DNA from: Acanthosepion lycidas
Taxonomy: Eukaryota > Mollusca > Cephalopoda > Sepiida > Sepiidae
DNA length: 64,000 nt
Assembly: GCA_963932145.1 (NCBI GenBank)
Contig: OZ010599.1
Span: forward strand, 42,038,595-42,102,594
Direction: 5' to 3'
Shown: piece by piece, positions 53,150 through 64,000 of the stretch
Layout: each line of letters starts with the position of its first letter
Numbering within the stretch: position 1 is the stretch's first letter
Translations under genes and position numbers: made by a program
Notes under the pieces: model-generated
The model's input: the letters and a program-made list of their open reading frames with translations, nothing else
The model's database searches: none
Told to the model about the DNA's origin: nothing

Positions 53150-54030
53150 CCTCTCAAATTCACAGATCAATTTCTTAGCATTGTTATTAAACTGATTAAG
53201 AAAGACGCCATAATTTTTCTCATTTCTTTTATTTTCCCGAGTACTTTCAATCTCATCTTAGATCATCTTCAGGGTGAATTGCTAAGACAAAAAATTAATA
53301 TAATTGATAGTTGTGAATTTTTTGTAAATGTGCATGAAACATGCTCTGTTATTGTCAATTTAAAAATTAGCCGTTAAGACTATGTAAGGAAGGTAACTTA
53401 ATTTATATTTTTTATTATTCATGTTTTAAAATCTTCAACCTGTAATTTTAAAATAAATTTTTTTGTAATTTGAGTATCCCAAAACATTGCTTTTATAGGC
53501 ATTTTAAAACATTGCTTCTGTACTCATAATTAATCTTATTTAGTGCTGGTTTCATTTTTTTTTTATAAAGAGTGCTTCAAGAATTTGAAGTTTTTGTTTT
53601 TTTATTTTCATGGTGAAGTATACTTGTATTGTCAGGTGATATTTCTCTAAAACATGAATGTGGACAGGAATGTTCTTTTTAAATGTTGTGCAATAGAACT
53701 TAAATCCAACATGTGTAATATAAGCCTTCTTGATAATGTCATCGTGAAACCAACATATATGTTTACCCTTTTTGCCAGAGATACAATCTCCCAAAGGACA
53801 TTGAAATTGCTATACAATGCCAGTCTTTTGCAAAACATTAGTTGATGTAGAAGAGTTATTGTGGATGATTAAGTTGTTTGTATTAAATTTAGTATAGAAT
53901 ACAATTAGTTTTATTTTTTTACTGGGATCAGTGGGTGATATATTAGTACCTATGAGTTTTTTAGGATTTTTTCATCTTGTTTGTTATTAGTGTATTTGAT
54001 AAAAATAGACATAATATATCTAACTTATTC
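53150..54030. other. Upstream flank, nothing recognised
   Basis: Overlapping open frames on both strands at 53550-53845 show no family resemblance. Confidence 0.3.
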
Positions 54031-54035
54031 AACCA

Positions 54036-54036
54036 A

Positions 54037-54127
<91 letters not shown>
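54036..54127. repeat. (CA)n(TA)n microsatellite
   Basis: It abuts the next foldback element. Confidence 0.95.
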
Positions 54128-54130
<3 letters not shown>

Positions 54131-54391
54131 GAATAAAAATGACAATAGGAAAACTGGTAATTGCTGACGCGTTTCGTCTAATGTGGACTTTATCAAAGCA
54201 AAATACAAAAATGAAATTAATTGAACAAAGTAACTAATAAAAACAAAAACAGAATGTATCTAGCAACTGGAATGAAGAGAAACGCTATTTTACATTCCAG
54301 TTGCTAGGTACATTCTGTTTTTGTTTTTATTTTTTGGACGAAATGCGTCAGCAATTACCAGTTTTCCTATTGTCATCTTTATTCATAAATA
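54126..54391. mobile_element. Foldback element, nested arms (family F3)
   Basis: The outer arms (54126-54180 and 54337-54391) carry TTTATGAATAAAAATGACAA and GCTGACGCGTTTCGTC and their complements. The inner arms (54236-54273 and 54293-54331) carry AACAAAAACAGAATGTA and TAGCAACTGGAATG and their complements. A 55-bp stretch in the left arm has no partner. It lies between TA microsatellites. Confidence 0.85.
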
Positions 54392-54420
54392 TTGTCTTCT
54401 CTACTGGTTAAATTGGAGAA

Positions 54421-54423
<3 letters not shown>

Positions 54424-54470
<47 letters not shown>

Positions 54471-54471
54471 G

Positions 54472-54513
<42 letters not shown>
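54424..54513. repeat. Two (TA)n runs
   Basis: Split by AAAGGACAA. Confidence 0.95.
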
Positions 54514-54520
<7 letters not shown>

Positions 54521-54670
54521 GTCTTATATATGCATGATGGTGATCGTGTACTGAAATGCTCTCGGACCAATTCACTTCCTAAAATCTGATCAAATGCCAA
54601 ACATCAGAATTATATTTAGAAACACTTTTTGTTTGGTTCAGAATTTTTCAGCACCCTTCCATATATATAT

Positions 54671-54954
54671 CTAATAGACAATTGAATGACAAAGTGGAAA
54701 AATTCTGTGTAACATGTTTTTTCTAGAAGGACTTCAATTATGTGTAGGAGCAGTAAGGTGAGATATGCTGAAAATGTGGAAATGCTGGATTTAAAATTTT
54801 TGAATTTTTTTTTTATCAGACGTGGATGGACACATAATCTAGCCAATCTCATTCAGTTTCTCTATGCTATTTTTGTTTTTATCTGATGATGTTCTTCTAG
54901 TGGATGAAATGCACTACATGGAAGTCCTCCACTTAGTCATTCAATTGCCTAACA
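54671..54954. mobile_element. Foldback-like element with short TIRs (family F4)
   Basis: Left CAATTGAATGACAAAGTGGA and right TCCACTTAGTCATTCAATTG are inverted; TCTAGAAGGACTTC also has a partner near the right end. Related left ends appear at 55025-55085 and 42480-42545, without right ends. Confidence 0.65.
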
Positions 54955-54983
54955 TTGTTATGATATATAGAAATATATTTTCC

Positions 54984-54985
<2 letters not shown>

Positions 54986-55025
<40 letters not shown>
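54986..55025. repeat. (TA)n microsatellite
   Basis: Simple repeat. Confidence 0.95.
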
Positions 55026-55028
<3 letters not shown>

Positions 55029-55330
55029 GCAAATTAATGACAAAATGGAAAACAAATTTTGTGACACATCTTGTCCTTTAGGTCTTCATCAGACTAAAGT
55101 AATGTTTTTTTATGAAATTATACATGTTTAGAAAGGGAAGGAGGGATATAAAAATGTACATGTTGCTTATAATTATACACAGACAGGAAACACTGAAAAT
55201 GTTGTAATGCCAAAATTTTAAACTTTTAAATTCAAATTTTTTTTAACATGTGTCTGGGTGTGTAGTCCAGCCAAATTCATTCAGTTTTCTAATACTTTTT
55301 TTGTTTTTATCACTTTTATTAAGTATCCCA
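55025..55330. repeat. F4-related half element
   Basis: AATTAATGACAAAATGGAAA, CCTTTAGGTCTTCATCAGAC and 'aattcattcagttttctaat' parallel 54671-54900. Confidence 0.55.
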
Positions 55331-55399
55331 CACTGATAATATCTTTAAAATTTGAAAGATTTGGTAGAAAATTCAGTCAAAGAGCTAACAGCAAACTTC

Positions 55400-58220
55400 C
55401 ATGTATTTCACATAATTTTGGAGTAAAAATAAAAAAAATTTCTTTAATAAATGTAATAGGGATTTATTATATATTTTTATGTTGGGTACACTGCTAGTTA
55501 ATGGATGACCTATGGAAGAATGGTTTATTTTCCTATTTGCATTTCCCCCATTATGGGCATTATTAAAAAAAAATTAAAATATAATAACAATAATGACAAC
55601 TTATCTCACAGATGGAACAGAATGGCTGAAAGGGAAAGAAATGACAAACATGCTTTGTTCTTGGGGAAAGTTTTATATCACTAAGTCATACACAAAATTA
55701 TATATATAAATTTACACATGACCCATGCAGAGAAAATATATATACAACAAGATGCAGAGTGAAAAGGAGACAAAAAGAGATGCCTACATATAATAATTCT
55801 TGGCAGCAACTGGAACTGCCAGAGATTCTTCTGTATTTCTGAAGAAGCTATATATAGGACTAGCAGTAGAGCCCAGTGTTGCCCGGGGATGTGACAGTAA
55901 GAGATAGATCAAGTATCGACCATCATAAAGACTGAAAAATAAAATTGACAAAGATTATTGTTTAAGGTTGACGGTTAAGGTTTTTTTTTTTTTTTTTTTA
56001 TGAATTGGTCAAACCCAAACTCAAACAAAAACATTGTTTTTAATTTTTATGGGACTACCGATTGAATAGAATTTTAAACAATTGTCTTGTAAATGGAATT
56101 TTTAAAGCATTCTGAATGTAAAAATAAAGAAAAAAGTGTGCAAGACAATAAGAAACACTACCTGCCAAAAGAAAGTGAAGTTTTGTTAAAATCGGTTGAA
56201 AAATGTAGGAAATCCGATCCCATATATAAACGAACACACACACACACACTCACAAACAACCTGAGCTTTATAAGCATAACTCGATAGGAGTTGCCCCCAC
56301 TTTAATTAATGCCTCTTAATCGTGTTTTCAAATTGATTTCATGCAAAAACAATTGTGTTTTTCCAATTTTTGGCACTGTCAGAACCACCGCAAGGTAATT
56401 TTACATAGTCCTGTGAAGTTTTGTTGAAATCGGTTGAAAAATGTAGGAAATCTGATCCAATATATAAACGTACAGACACACACACACACACACAACCTGG
56501 GTTTTATAATAAGTAAGATTCCAGATTTGAGCAGGTTGAGTGAGGTAGAAAGAAAAAGACACAAGATGTGTTAAAATAAAATTTTCTGTATTTCCAGTAT
56601 ATGGAATCATGGTGGAATGTCTCTTTATGGGTGAGGAAAGTGACCTGGAAGATGAAGGATTCAGTTGTGTATGGGCATAGTGCTGAAGGTTGTGCTAGGT
56701 CAATTGACTGCTACCTACTGCCTTGAGTGTCGTGAGCAGGTCCTTTAAAACAATCAGAGTGGATACATGATTCAGTATTCTTTTGTTTTCTTTTTGTCAT
56801 GATTTTGCTTTTAGCAGCAATGTTCATTATTGGTTCAGACATTTAAATTGTGTTTTATATTTTGGGGGATTTGTTTTATGAGCCAGGTGCAATACTTGGA
56901 GCCCCCATGCAGAGAGCAACTTTTTATTTTTAATTTTGTTTTTGTAGCATTCACATTTGGACAACAGGTTGTGGTGTGGAGTAAATCAGAAAGAGATCTA
57001 ATTTGAAGCAGGCATAACACATGACCACTCTCTAAGAGATTTTTTTTCAAACATTTTGACATTTTCTTTAAAGGCAAGAACTTCTCCAGTCAGAATCAAA
57101 TTGAAGAACTCTCCAATAAATTTATCAATATTTTGAATGAAGATTACAATGGAAACTGATAATTTATTAATAAGGTGGAATGTATACAGAGAGACTAAGG
57201 AGGAATATTTTGATTCAATAATTTACTTTCCTTTAGTTAAATAAATCAGTAGTTTCATGTTAAATAATCTGATAATTACAACAGAGAAAAATTATTCAAG
57301 TCATTTGAAATGATGCATTCCTTTCTCTTTGGGAATTGCCCTGTTGGTGATACTTATAATACACTGTTTTCCTTGCAGAAAACTAAGATAAGGGAAAAAG
57401 AATCACTTTTCAGGTGGATATTTGCAGACTGGTATAAACTAGATTTATATCTACATCTATTAATTCATTGTTATTTTTGTCCTTATATTCGACATTAGAT
57501 AACCCAATAAGGGTTGAAATTAAATTAATCAACCAATCTCTTTGTGAAAGTGTATAAGTGTTATCAAATGTTAGAAAGTATGACTTTTTAAAAAATCACA
57601 AATATTTATATATGTGCAGATACGTTTCCTTTCTTAGGAACAACAATCCAATGGCATATAATATCATTCACCAAAATGTATTTTACAGAATATATTTCAC
57701 TGAGACACGATCATTCTTTTAATCCAAGATGACTGTCTCATTTTGTCTAATACAAAAGAATTAACTGGGGATACTGGAGATACCACAGTTATCTTCCTTC
57801 ATTGACTTTATATTTTTGATGTCTGTGTTTTTTAATTTATTTAAAAGATCACCAGAGAGTTTTTATATGCAAGGCGCTAATTCTACCAAGAAGTAGAATT
57901 AAAATTTTGGTTAGTGTGCAGGATAGTGTATGTGTGTTTGTGTGTGTGTATGTGTGTGTGTGGGCTGAGGGCTGCCTATTCCTGACATAATGGGCCTTAA
58001 TGGGATGTCTGGTTTATGTATCTTTGGTAATTTGTAAGTTGTGTGTGTTTTCAGGTTGTGTTCAATGTGTCTTAGCCAGAAATTGTCTTCATTTTTTTGA
58101 TAATTTCTTGGCTTTGTTTTTAAATTTTTGTGTCTCTTTTATGACCTTGTGTCCATAATTCTTGGCTAAAACTCATGCAAAGGAAAACTCTGAATTTTTA
58201 AATGTGGAGAAGGCAATGGG
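55400..58220. other. Upstream flank, no gene seen
   Basis: It includes a ~100-bp direct repeat at 56170-56260 and 56410-56510 (GTGAAGTTTTGTTAAAATCG / GTGAAGTTTTGTTGAAATCG, then AATCCGATCC, 'aaacgaacacaca' and 'cacaacctgagctttataa'). The rest is AT-rich. Confidence 0.4.
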
Positions 58221-58224
58221 AAAC

Positions 58225-58440
58225 CACTCCACTATCTTTTGAAAGAAGGGATGGCAATTCAATAGTAGATAAGTTTGCCTATCGTCAGGTTCACACTGAT
58301 TTATCCCTTATTTCCTATTTAAGATTGTTTCAATTTTTTTCTCCTAGAAACTTCTAATTTTCCTTCAAACCAGTAACCCATTGAGTCTTAGGGGCATTAT
58401 TGCCTTGCTTATTTTGGTTGAAATGATTAAAAAAATTTAC
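58225..58440 (+). repeat. Family S monomer plus LINE family L tail
   Basis: Has TAAGTTTGCCTATCGTC, TTTATCCCTTATTTCC, then CAGTAACCCATTGAGTCTTA, GGCATTATTGCCTTGCTTAT and GAAATGATTAAAAAAA. Confidence 0.65.
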
Positions 58441-58591
58441 ATATAATAAAAAAAAGTAATCTGTAAATTGACTGATTTGTTTTTTAGCGCGTATCCACTC
58501 TTTGCAGGTTATTTAAAGCCACAAAATATTCTTAGCTTATAAGAATATTTTTGGGGAAGATAATAATGGTTAAGTGATACAAGTCTTACTA

Positions 58592-58807
58592 TTGGGTTGG
58601 TGCATAATTATCATGTGTTTTTAAACAATATTTATTATAAAAAAAGAAACATAAAAATTCAACAATCATATTTTTAAATGATTATTCTGGGGCGTATGAT
58701 TATTGACATGCATTTTTATAACCTGAAAATAAAATAATATTTAAAAAAAAATAAACAAAACAGATAACTCACCTACAAAAACGCCTGATAATTATGCACC
58801 AACCGAA
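58592..58807. mobile_element. 216-bp mariner-type MITE
   Basis: The left end TTGGGTTGGTGCATAATTAT and the right end (complement) TTCGGTTGGTGCATAATTAT are flanked by TA on both sides. The interior is AT-rich and non-coding. Confidence 0.85.
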
Positions 58808-58845
58808 TAATTAACGCACAGCTGGGTGGGGGTAGATTAATATCA

Positions 58846-58931
58846 CCGCACATCACCTGGTATTCCCAAGTGGTCACCCATTGATTGAGGTACTGATCAA
58901 GCTCATGTTTCAATGTGATGTGACCGTAAGC
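58846..58931 (-). pseudogene. 5S rRNA-derived sequence with internal deletion
   Basis: The minus strand begins GCTTACGGTCACATCACATT (5S 5' end: GCYTACGRCCATAYCAC). It then skips to 'agcttgatcagtacct', GGGTGACCACTTGGGAATAC and CAGGTGATGTGCGG, the 3' half of 5S rRNA. About 30 nt of the middle is missing. It may be a pseudogene or the head of a 5S-derived SINE. Confidence 0.65.
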
Positions 58932-59374
58932 AAGTAAAATAGAGTGCCATGATTACCTGTCTTGAATAAATATAGCATTTAAAAGTGTATAATATTAAAT
59001 TGATTAATATTGCTGGAAACAAAATAAATTCTAATTGTCTTATTCTGCCTACCTATAAGGTTACGAATTAATCTTTCCTTAACAGTTTTCAAAGCTTTCA
59101 TAAGTTTTTTACATAATGTTTATGTACGGGTCAAGATGATTGAGTGAGTTATGTCCCTTTAACTGAATTTGGCAGCTGAATATTTTTTTAATGTTCTACT
59201 CTATAACAGGTAAGGTTCTTTATGAGGTTTTGAAAAGTGGAACCGCTAACCACAAGACATTACAGACTGTTCTTTGAATTCCTCTTAATTTTTCCATTTC
59301 CTGAACTTTTGTAATTGCAGCTTTAATCAATGTAATATGAGCTAAATAAGCCCATATAAATTGACCTTTTCATG

Positions 59375-59835
59375 GCTTTTTTTAATCACTTCACCTCCAA
59401 GCAAAGCAATAAAGGCACTAAGACACGGGGGGGGGGTAATGAGTGTGATAGAATATGAGAAAAAGAAAGTATTATTAAGGGGAGTGAACAATAAAAGAAC
59501 AGGAATTAAGAAGATAATGACTGACATTGCATTTAAATTTTTGAAAATGAAAATTGACTGGAAATCAAGAAGCTGGAAGAGAGTTCCACACATGAAAAGT
59601 GCAAGAGAAGAAAATGTTAAAACTTGCAATTACATCTAGCCATTTCAACTGTAAATTTATGAGACCTGACCACCAATCTAGTACTGTGCTTAAATTTATA
59701 AAGTCTAGGTACCAAAAAAGAAAGCTCATCAGAACAATTACTATGAAAACATTTACAGAAAAGAAACAGGGAAATTATGTTATGGTGATGGGAATGTGAC
59801 TGAAGCTGAGATACAGTTCAGGACCAATAAAATTG
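59375..59835 (-). pseudogene. LINE family L, third copy
   Basis: On the minus strand it follows the 35.4 kb copy: 'tcacattcccatcaccataa', CTGTAAATGTTTTCATAG, 'aagcacagtactagattggt', 'ttcaaaaatttaaatgcaat', GTGTCTTAGTGCCTTTATTG and a TGATTAAAAAA tail. Stops break the frame. Confidence 0.7.
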
Positions 59836-59839
59836 CAGA

Positions 59840-60740
59840 TTTTTTTTTATCAAGAATCTCTAAATACATAGCAGAAGCACCAAACTAGATGTGGCAGCAA
59901 TATCCAATGCATAGATGAATGGTAGACTTATAAATGTGTAAAATAGATTCTAGTAAAAAAAAATTATCTAGTACAACATAGTGAACCAACAATCTTTCCA
60001 CTTCATATCATCAAAGACAGAATATTATTAGCTAGCATTCAAACTCAGGCACAAGCCAGGAATTTCTGATTTTTAATGCAGGCAGACTGACCCTCCTCAT
60101 TTCAATATGCATACTTACACAATATGCATACATACAAAAAAAAAATACAATTAATTTTGCTCTCTTTCAACAAGCAATCATGCCACCATGTTAATGTAAT
60201 AAATTTATGATAACAGATATTTACTATTGCTACTGAAACTGAAGTATGAAACCTAGTCTAGATTAGTGGCCCTATGAGGTGTCTGTGGGAGAATGACAAT
60301 AAAATAATAAATAAAATAATAATAAAAAATGAAAGAATTTCATTTTCCCATAATGTGAACCAAAAAGGGTTTCTGGTCATGTGTGAATTTTATGACCCTA
60401 TTTCTGGAAAGGAAATGATTGCTCTCTTCTCACTTCCCAACAATTGCGTTCACCTGAAAGGGAGAATCAGTCACCCTCACTCAACGTCTGGATGACTAGA
60501 GGTCGACCATTCTCTATACCACCATATCTTGTACCTATGTGAGTCAATAAACATTGGCCATTCATCTTCTAATCATGCCTTCATTTTTGTTTATTGCAGT
60601 CCACTGACATTCAACTTCTGTTAACAGCACAAACTCAAATACAAACCCTCTACAAGTCTACTGGTTCCAGAGATATTCAGTCTAATGAGCAAATATTGGA
60701 ACATGGAATATATTGCAATGAATATATTGAATGGAATATA
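59840..60740. other. Upstream flank, no gene seen
   Basis: AT-rich; open frame at 60274-60495 is unsupported. Confidence 0.3.
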
Positions 60741-60744
60741 ATGC

Positions 60745-60935
60745 TGCAGATTTACAGAGTCAAGTTTGAATTCCAGTCAAATTTTTTACATTCACTTACA
60801 TGCAAATACTCTTGAATTCACCTCTTTTCTCCTCAACTAGGGTGGGGGAATAGCAAGACAAACTGGATCCTATAACCTTTGATGGCAATCTCTCTAGGAT
60901 AACTTTGAATTCAAAACCTCCAATTATGAATTAAA
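60745..60935 (+). repeat. SINE family A copy
   Basis: Has GAGTCAAGTTTGAATTCCAG, ACATTCACTTACATGCAAAT, AGCAAGACAAACTGGATCCT and ATAACTTTGAATTCAAAACC. Confidence 0.65.
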
Positions 60936-61439
60936 TAGCTTCACCAACTTGCAATTAGCCAAGTATAGTGAGTACAGCTACACTCCTGAATACATGGTCA
61001 ATCAGGTTTTAACAGGAGTGAGAAGGCCCTGGATTTGGATTTATTGATTGATTTGTTTTCTTACAGCTTATCAACCCTTTGTAGGTTATTTAAAACTGAA
61101 ACATATTTTGGATTGAAGAATAAGTCTGTTATTTTATGCAAATGAATATTTTAACAATTTTTTGAGAATAGCAATGATTTTTCCAGATACAAGTCCTACA
61201 ATTTAACCCATACCTAGATTTATTCTTATAGTACCTATATAGTCAGCATCACACTGACACATAAAGTGATAAATAATTGAGCTAATATGATGAGAAAGGT
61301 GAATATCCATATCAATTTACTACAGACCTAGTGAATTAAAGTATTGGTTCATGAATTTAGTGACATAGTAATCCCTGGGTTGGGCAGTGTGTACTTGGAC
61401 TCAGTGTAAATAACTGAGCAGTACTAAAAATAAGAATGA

Positions 61440-61645
61440 AACAATATCCCTAGACAAAGGTAGTGGAAAAAGAACAGTTTACCCCACATAGATTAAGTAT
61501 AGGGTTCAGTTCAGAATTCCCTGTAAATCAATATACACCTGATAAAGGCCAGATTACACAACTGCTGAAATGTTGTGATAACAGCAACAAAAATGAGGAC
61601 AATAGTTTGAATATTAATAATGTAAATAATGATAACTCCTCATCC
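61440..61645 (+). repeat. SINE-like family B copy
   Basis: Has CACATAGATTAAGTATAGGG, ACACCTGATAAAGGCCAG, 'gctgaaatgttgtgataaca' and AAAATGAGGACAATAGTTTG. Confidence 0.65.
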
Positions 61646-61649
61646 CAGA

Positions 61650-64000
61650 AATTCGGAAAGAAATTATCTGTTTTTGTCTTTGAACAAATCAGTAGGGCAC
61701 AATGGACCTTAAAGCAATTTAATTTATGCTTGTTTGAAATCCCATGAAAATCAAAACATTATTCATGAGTCAACATGAAGATATTTTCAGTGTTGCTTGC
61801 CAACTGTGAATTATTCCATTCTTACGATCTCTTTGATTCCAAATATTGCAAAATGTGTTTAGCATCATTAGAACAATTATTTATTACTGTCCAAATTTCA
61901 ATTGCCTTTTTCCCTAATTTTGAAGATTGAATGTCTCTATTTTGTAATTTCAGTTTGTTTATCCTTTGCTAAGGCTTAGCAACAGTCAAATAAAAGGCAC
62001 TGAATATACAACTGAAGGTCAATAATAAAAAAAAACAAACACTTAGTACCATATATAAAGAAATGCTGAAAAATTATGATCAGCTCTCGTCCCAAAACCA
62101 GTATTTAAATGAAAAACATTAGAAAACAAGAGAGGCAGTCATAACAACGAATGACACCAAAATCGTTAAAATTGAATCTACACTTCATTCACTAAAAAGT
62201 CAAATAATTTAGAAATCAAAGGGAGATAACTTTGATATCTGTATATTTAACTTACATATGTATCATTTAAAATGTTGCTTTTTTACAATAATGAATAACT
62301 ATTTATCCTTAGATTTATCATTGAAGTCTTCATTTACGTAATAAGGTTGCTTAATATTAGGTACATCCACAGATTCCACGATACCTTAGGTTTAAAATGA
62401 AGTTTTAAAAATGAAAAATCTTTCTTGAAGCTTTTATTTAGTTTTAATTTCAAGCTAATGGATTAAATTTAATATTTCCAATAACCAAAATACTTTGCTG
62501 TATTTTAAAACTAATTTAAACTGACTGGAAGAAGTTTTCGTTTTGAAATTGTTAATCATTGCTGATTTGTATGTCATTTTTAGCCATATTTCATTACAAT
62601 TTAATTCTCTTTATTAAAAAATCTTTCAACAATAAAATATACTTTTCTGAAATTTTACTTGAGGAATATTAACTGATTTAAAGTTTAATTAATCTCATTT
62701 GAAACAAATATTTTTTTACTTTAAGTTTAAAATATCACAGAAATGCATTTTTTAACACAGCAGTAGCTGTTTACTTTAGGTGTTGACAGCTTATCTAATG
62801 CTTTTCTATGGTGAACATATCTATAAAATTTAATTGAGGAATATAATGTGAGTGCCATTTTTATATAATTTTTAACTAACCAGTAATCTTAAAAATTTAG
62901 GAAAATATTCTCTGTAAATCTAATGTTTTATTGAATTTTAGGTACTTTGGTTTTAAATTTACTATAGTTATTGCTCTTAATTTTTAATAATGTTGTATAT
63001 GGGCATCTGCTGTATTTGCAATAAAATTTCAGCTTTTCCATTTATGATTAGTAAGTATAGTTTTTACTTTTTTATAACAATATTACTGAACCTCTACAAT
63101 GTAAGATAGAATTTTAAAAGATTTAAAACTTTAATAAAATTTTTTTTAAAATGAAAACAATTCTTGCAAAAATTCAGTATTCATTGAAAGTTTTTTTTCT
63201 TCTTAACACTATAGTGTCCATAATATATGTTGTTCATATCTTATTACTATATAAAACTCTGTGAATTTGTATATTGTGTTTGCCAGAAGTCATATATAGA
63301 GAGTGTGGAAATGAAAGCTTTAAACAAGTCATATATAGAGAGTTGGGAAAAGAAAGATGTAAATTTATTATTGTGTAGGAAGTGGAGGATGGAGCTGATT
63401 TTCTTATGAAAAAGTGTATAAAACACATGAAATCCTGCATCAAACATGATACGCACAACTGTCATCAACGTCCACACCACTCTCGCCTGTGAACTTCATG
63501 ACCTCATGCTAAAAGCAACAGTGCTGACAAACTTCAAGGAGACAACTTCAGACTTCAGCAACACCATCTACAATAAGAAACAAATTCTATCTCATGTATC
63601 CTCTTTACTATGAACCATGCACAATTGTGTTAGCTTTTTCACACAAACACACATATGACAACATTTCATTTTTTCTCACATACATACACAAAGAGAATTT
63701 ATATTTTATTTCCAAATTTTATTAACCCAAACAAAAAGACATTACTTTCCAATCTATGACCAATTGCTTGTATTCTTGTCGTTATATTAAGTTAATGTTC
63801 ATTGGTTGAAACTATGTTGTCTTTTCTACTGAATTTTATTCTTTTAATGAAATTCATTTGATTATTCTACATGGCCAAATTACATGTAGCCCTGCAACAA
63901 TATTGTATCAAATCCCAACACTCTAAATTTTGACATTTCAAGCTCTTATTATTCAACTTTCTTCAAAAAGACAATTTTTTTAATATTGAAAGCAACTTCA
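61650..64000. other. Upstream flank, AT-rich, no gene seen
   Basis: Only a short tandem pair (AGTCATATATAGAGAGT at about 63287 and 63328) stands out. Confidence 0.35.

Overview
This window is eukaryotic nuclear DNA. It is strongly AT-rich, full of (TA)n microsatellites, and packed with interspersed repeats, and its only convincing gene is split into short exons with consensus GT-AG splice sites. The repeat mix is a tRNA-headed SINE family ending in (TA)n, 5'-truncated LINEs, hAT, mariner and Tc1 remnants, and long-armed foldback elements. Together with the very long intron, this suggests an invertebrate with a large genome, most plausibly a cephalopod (octopus-like). The organism is an inference; nothing in the sequence names it.

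Gene content. I assembled one gene on the minus strand from four exons: 51509-51599, 17989-18171, 12748-12882 and 6176-6339. It encodes a complete 190-residue Arf/Arl-family small GTPase. All three introns are phase 1, there is no internal stop, and an in-frame stop sits just upstream of the ATG. The protein starts with a likely acylation signal (MG-x3-SC). It keeps the P-loop (GPPQSGKT), the switch I PT-x2-FNVE, NKQD and SAL motifs. In switch II it has WDISGCE, so Cys sits where the Arf catalytic Gln would be. A TATA box lies about 390 bp upstream of the ATG, with RFX X-box-like half sites behind it.

Layout (descending, in gene direction). 64-52.1 kb is upstream flank with foldbacks, microsatellites, LINE 3' ends, a mariner-type MITE and a deleted 5S-like sequence. 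52.1-51.5 kb is the promoter and exon 1. 51.5-18.2 kb is intron 1 (33 kb). It holds a 3.2 kb dead Tc1-like element, a 490 bp palindrome with a tRNA-like gene in each arm, two hAT-type elements with target-site duplications, a mariner transposase remnant, LINE fragments, minisatellites and a 23-bp array that ends about 110 bp from exon 2. 18.0-12.9 kb is intron 2, with a GC-richer candidate solo LTR. 12.7-6.3 kb is intron 3, with hAT transposase debris, a 54-bp mariner MITE and a long-TIR foldback. Below 6.17 kb is 3' flank with a second copy of that foldback.

Apart from the GTPase I see no functional protein gene. The other open frames are short, lie in repeats or microsatellites, or match transposon debris. 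All coordinates, motifs and repeat relations were read by eye; I could run no alignment, folding or database search.
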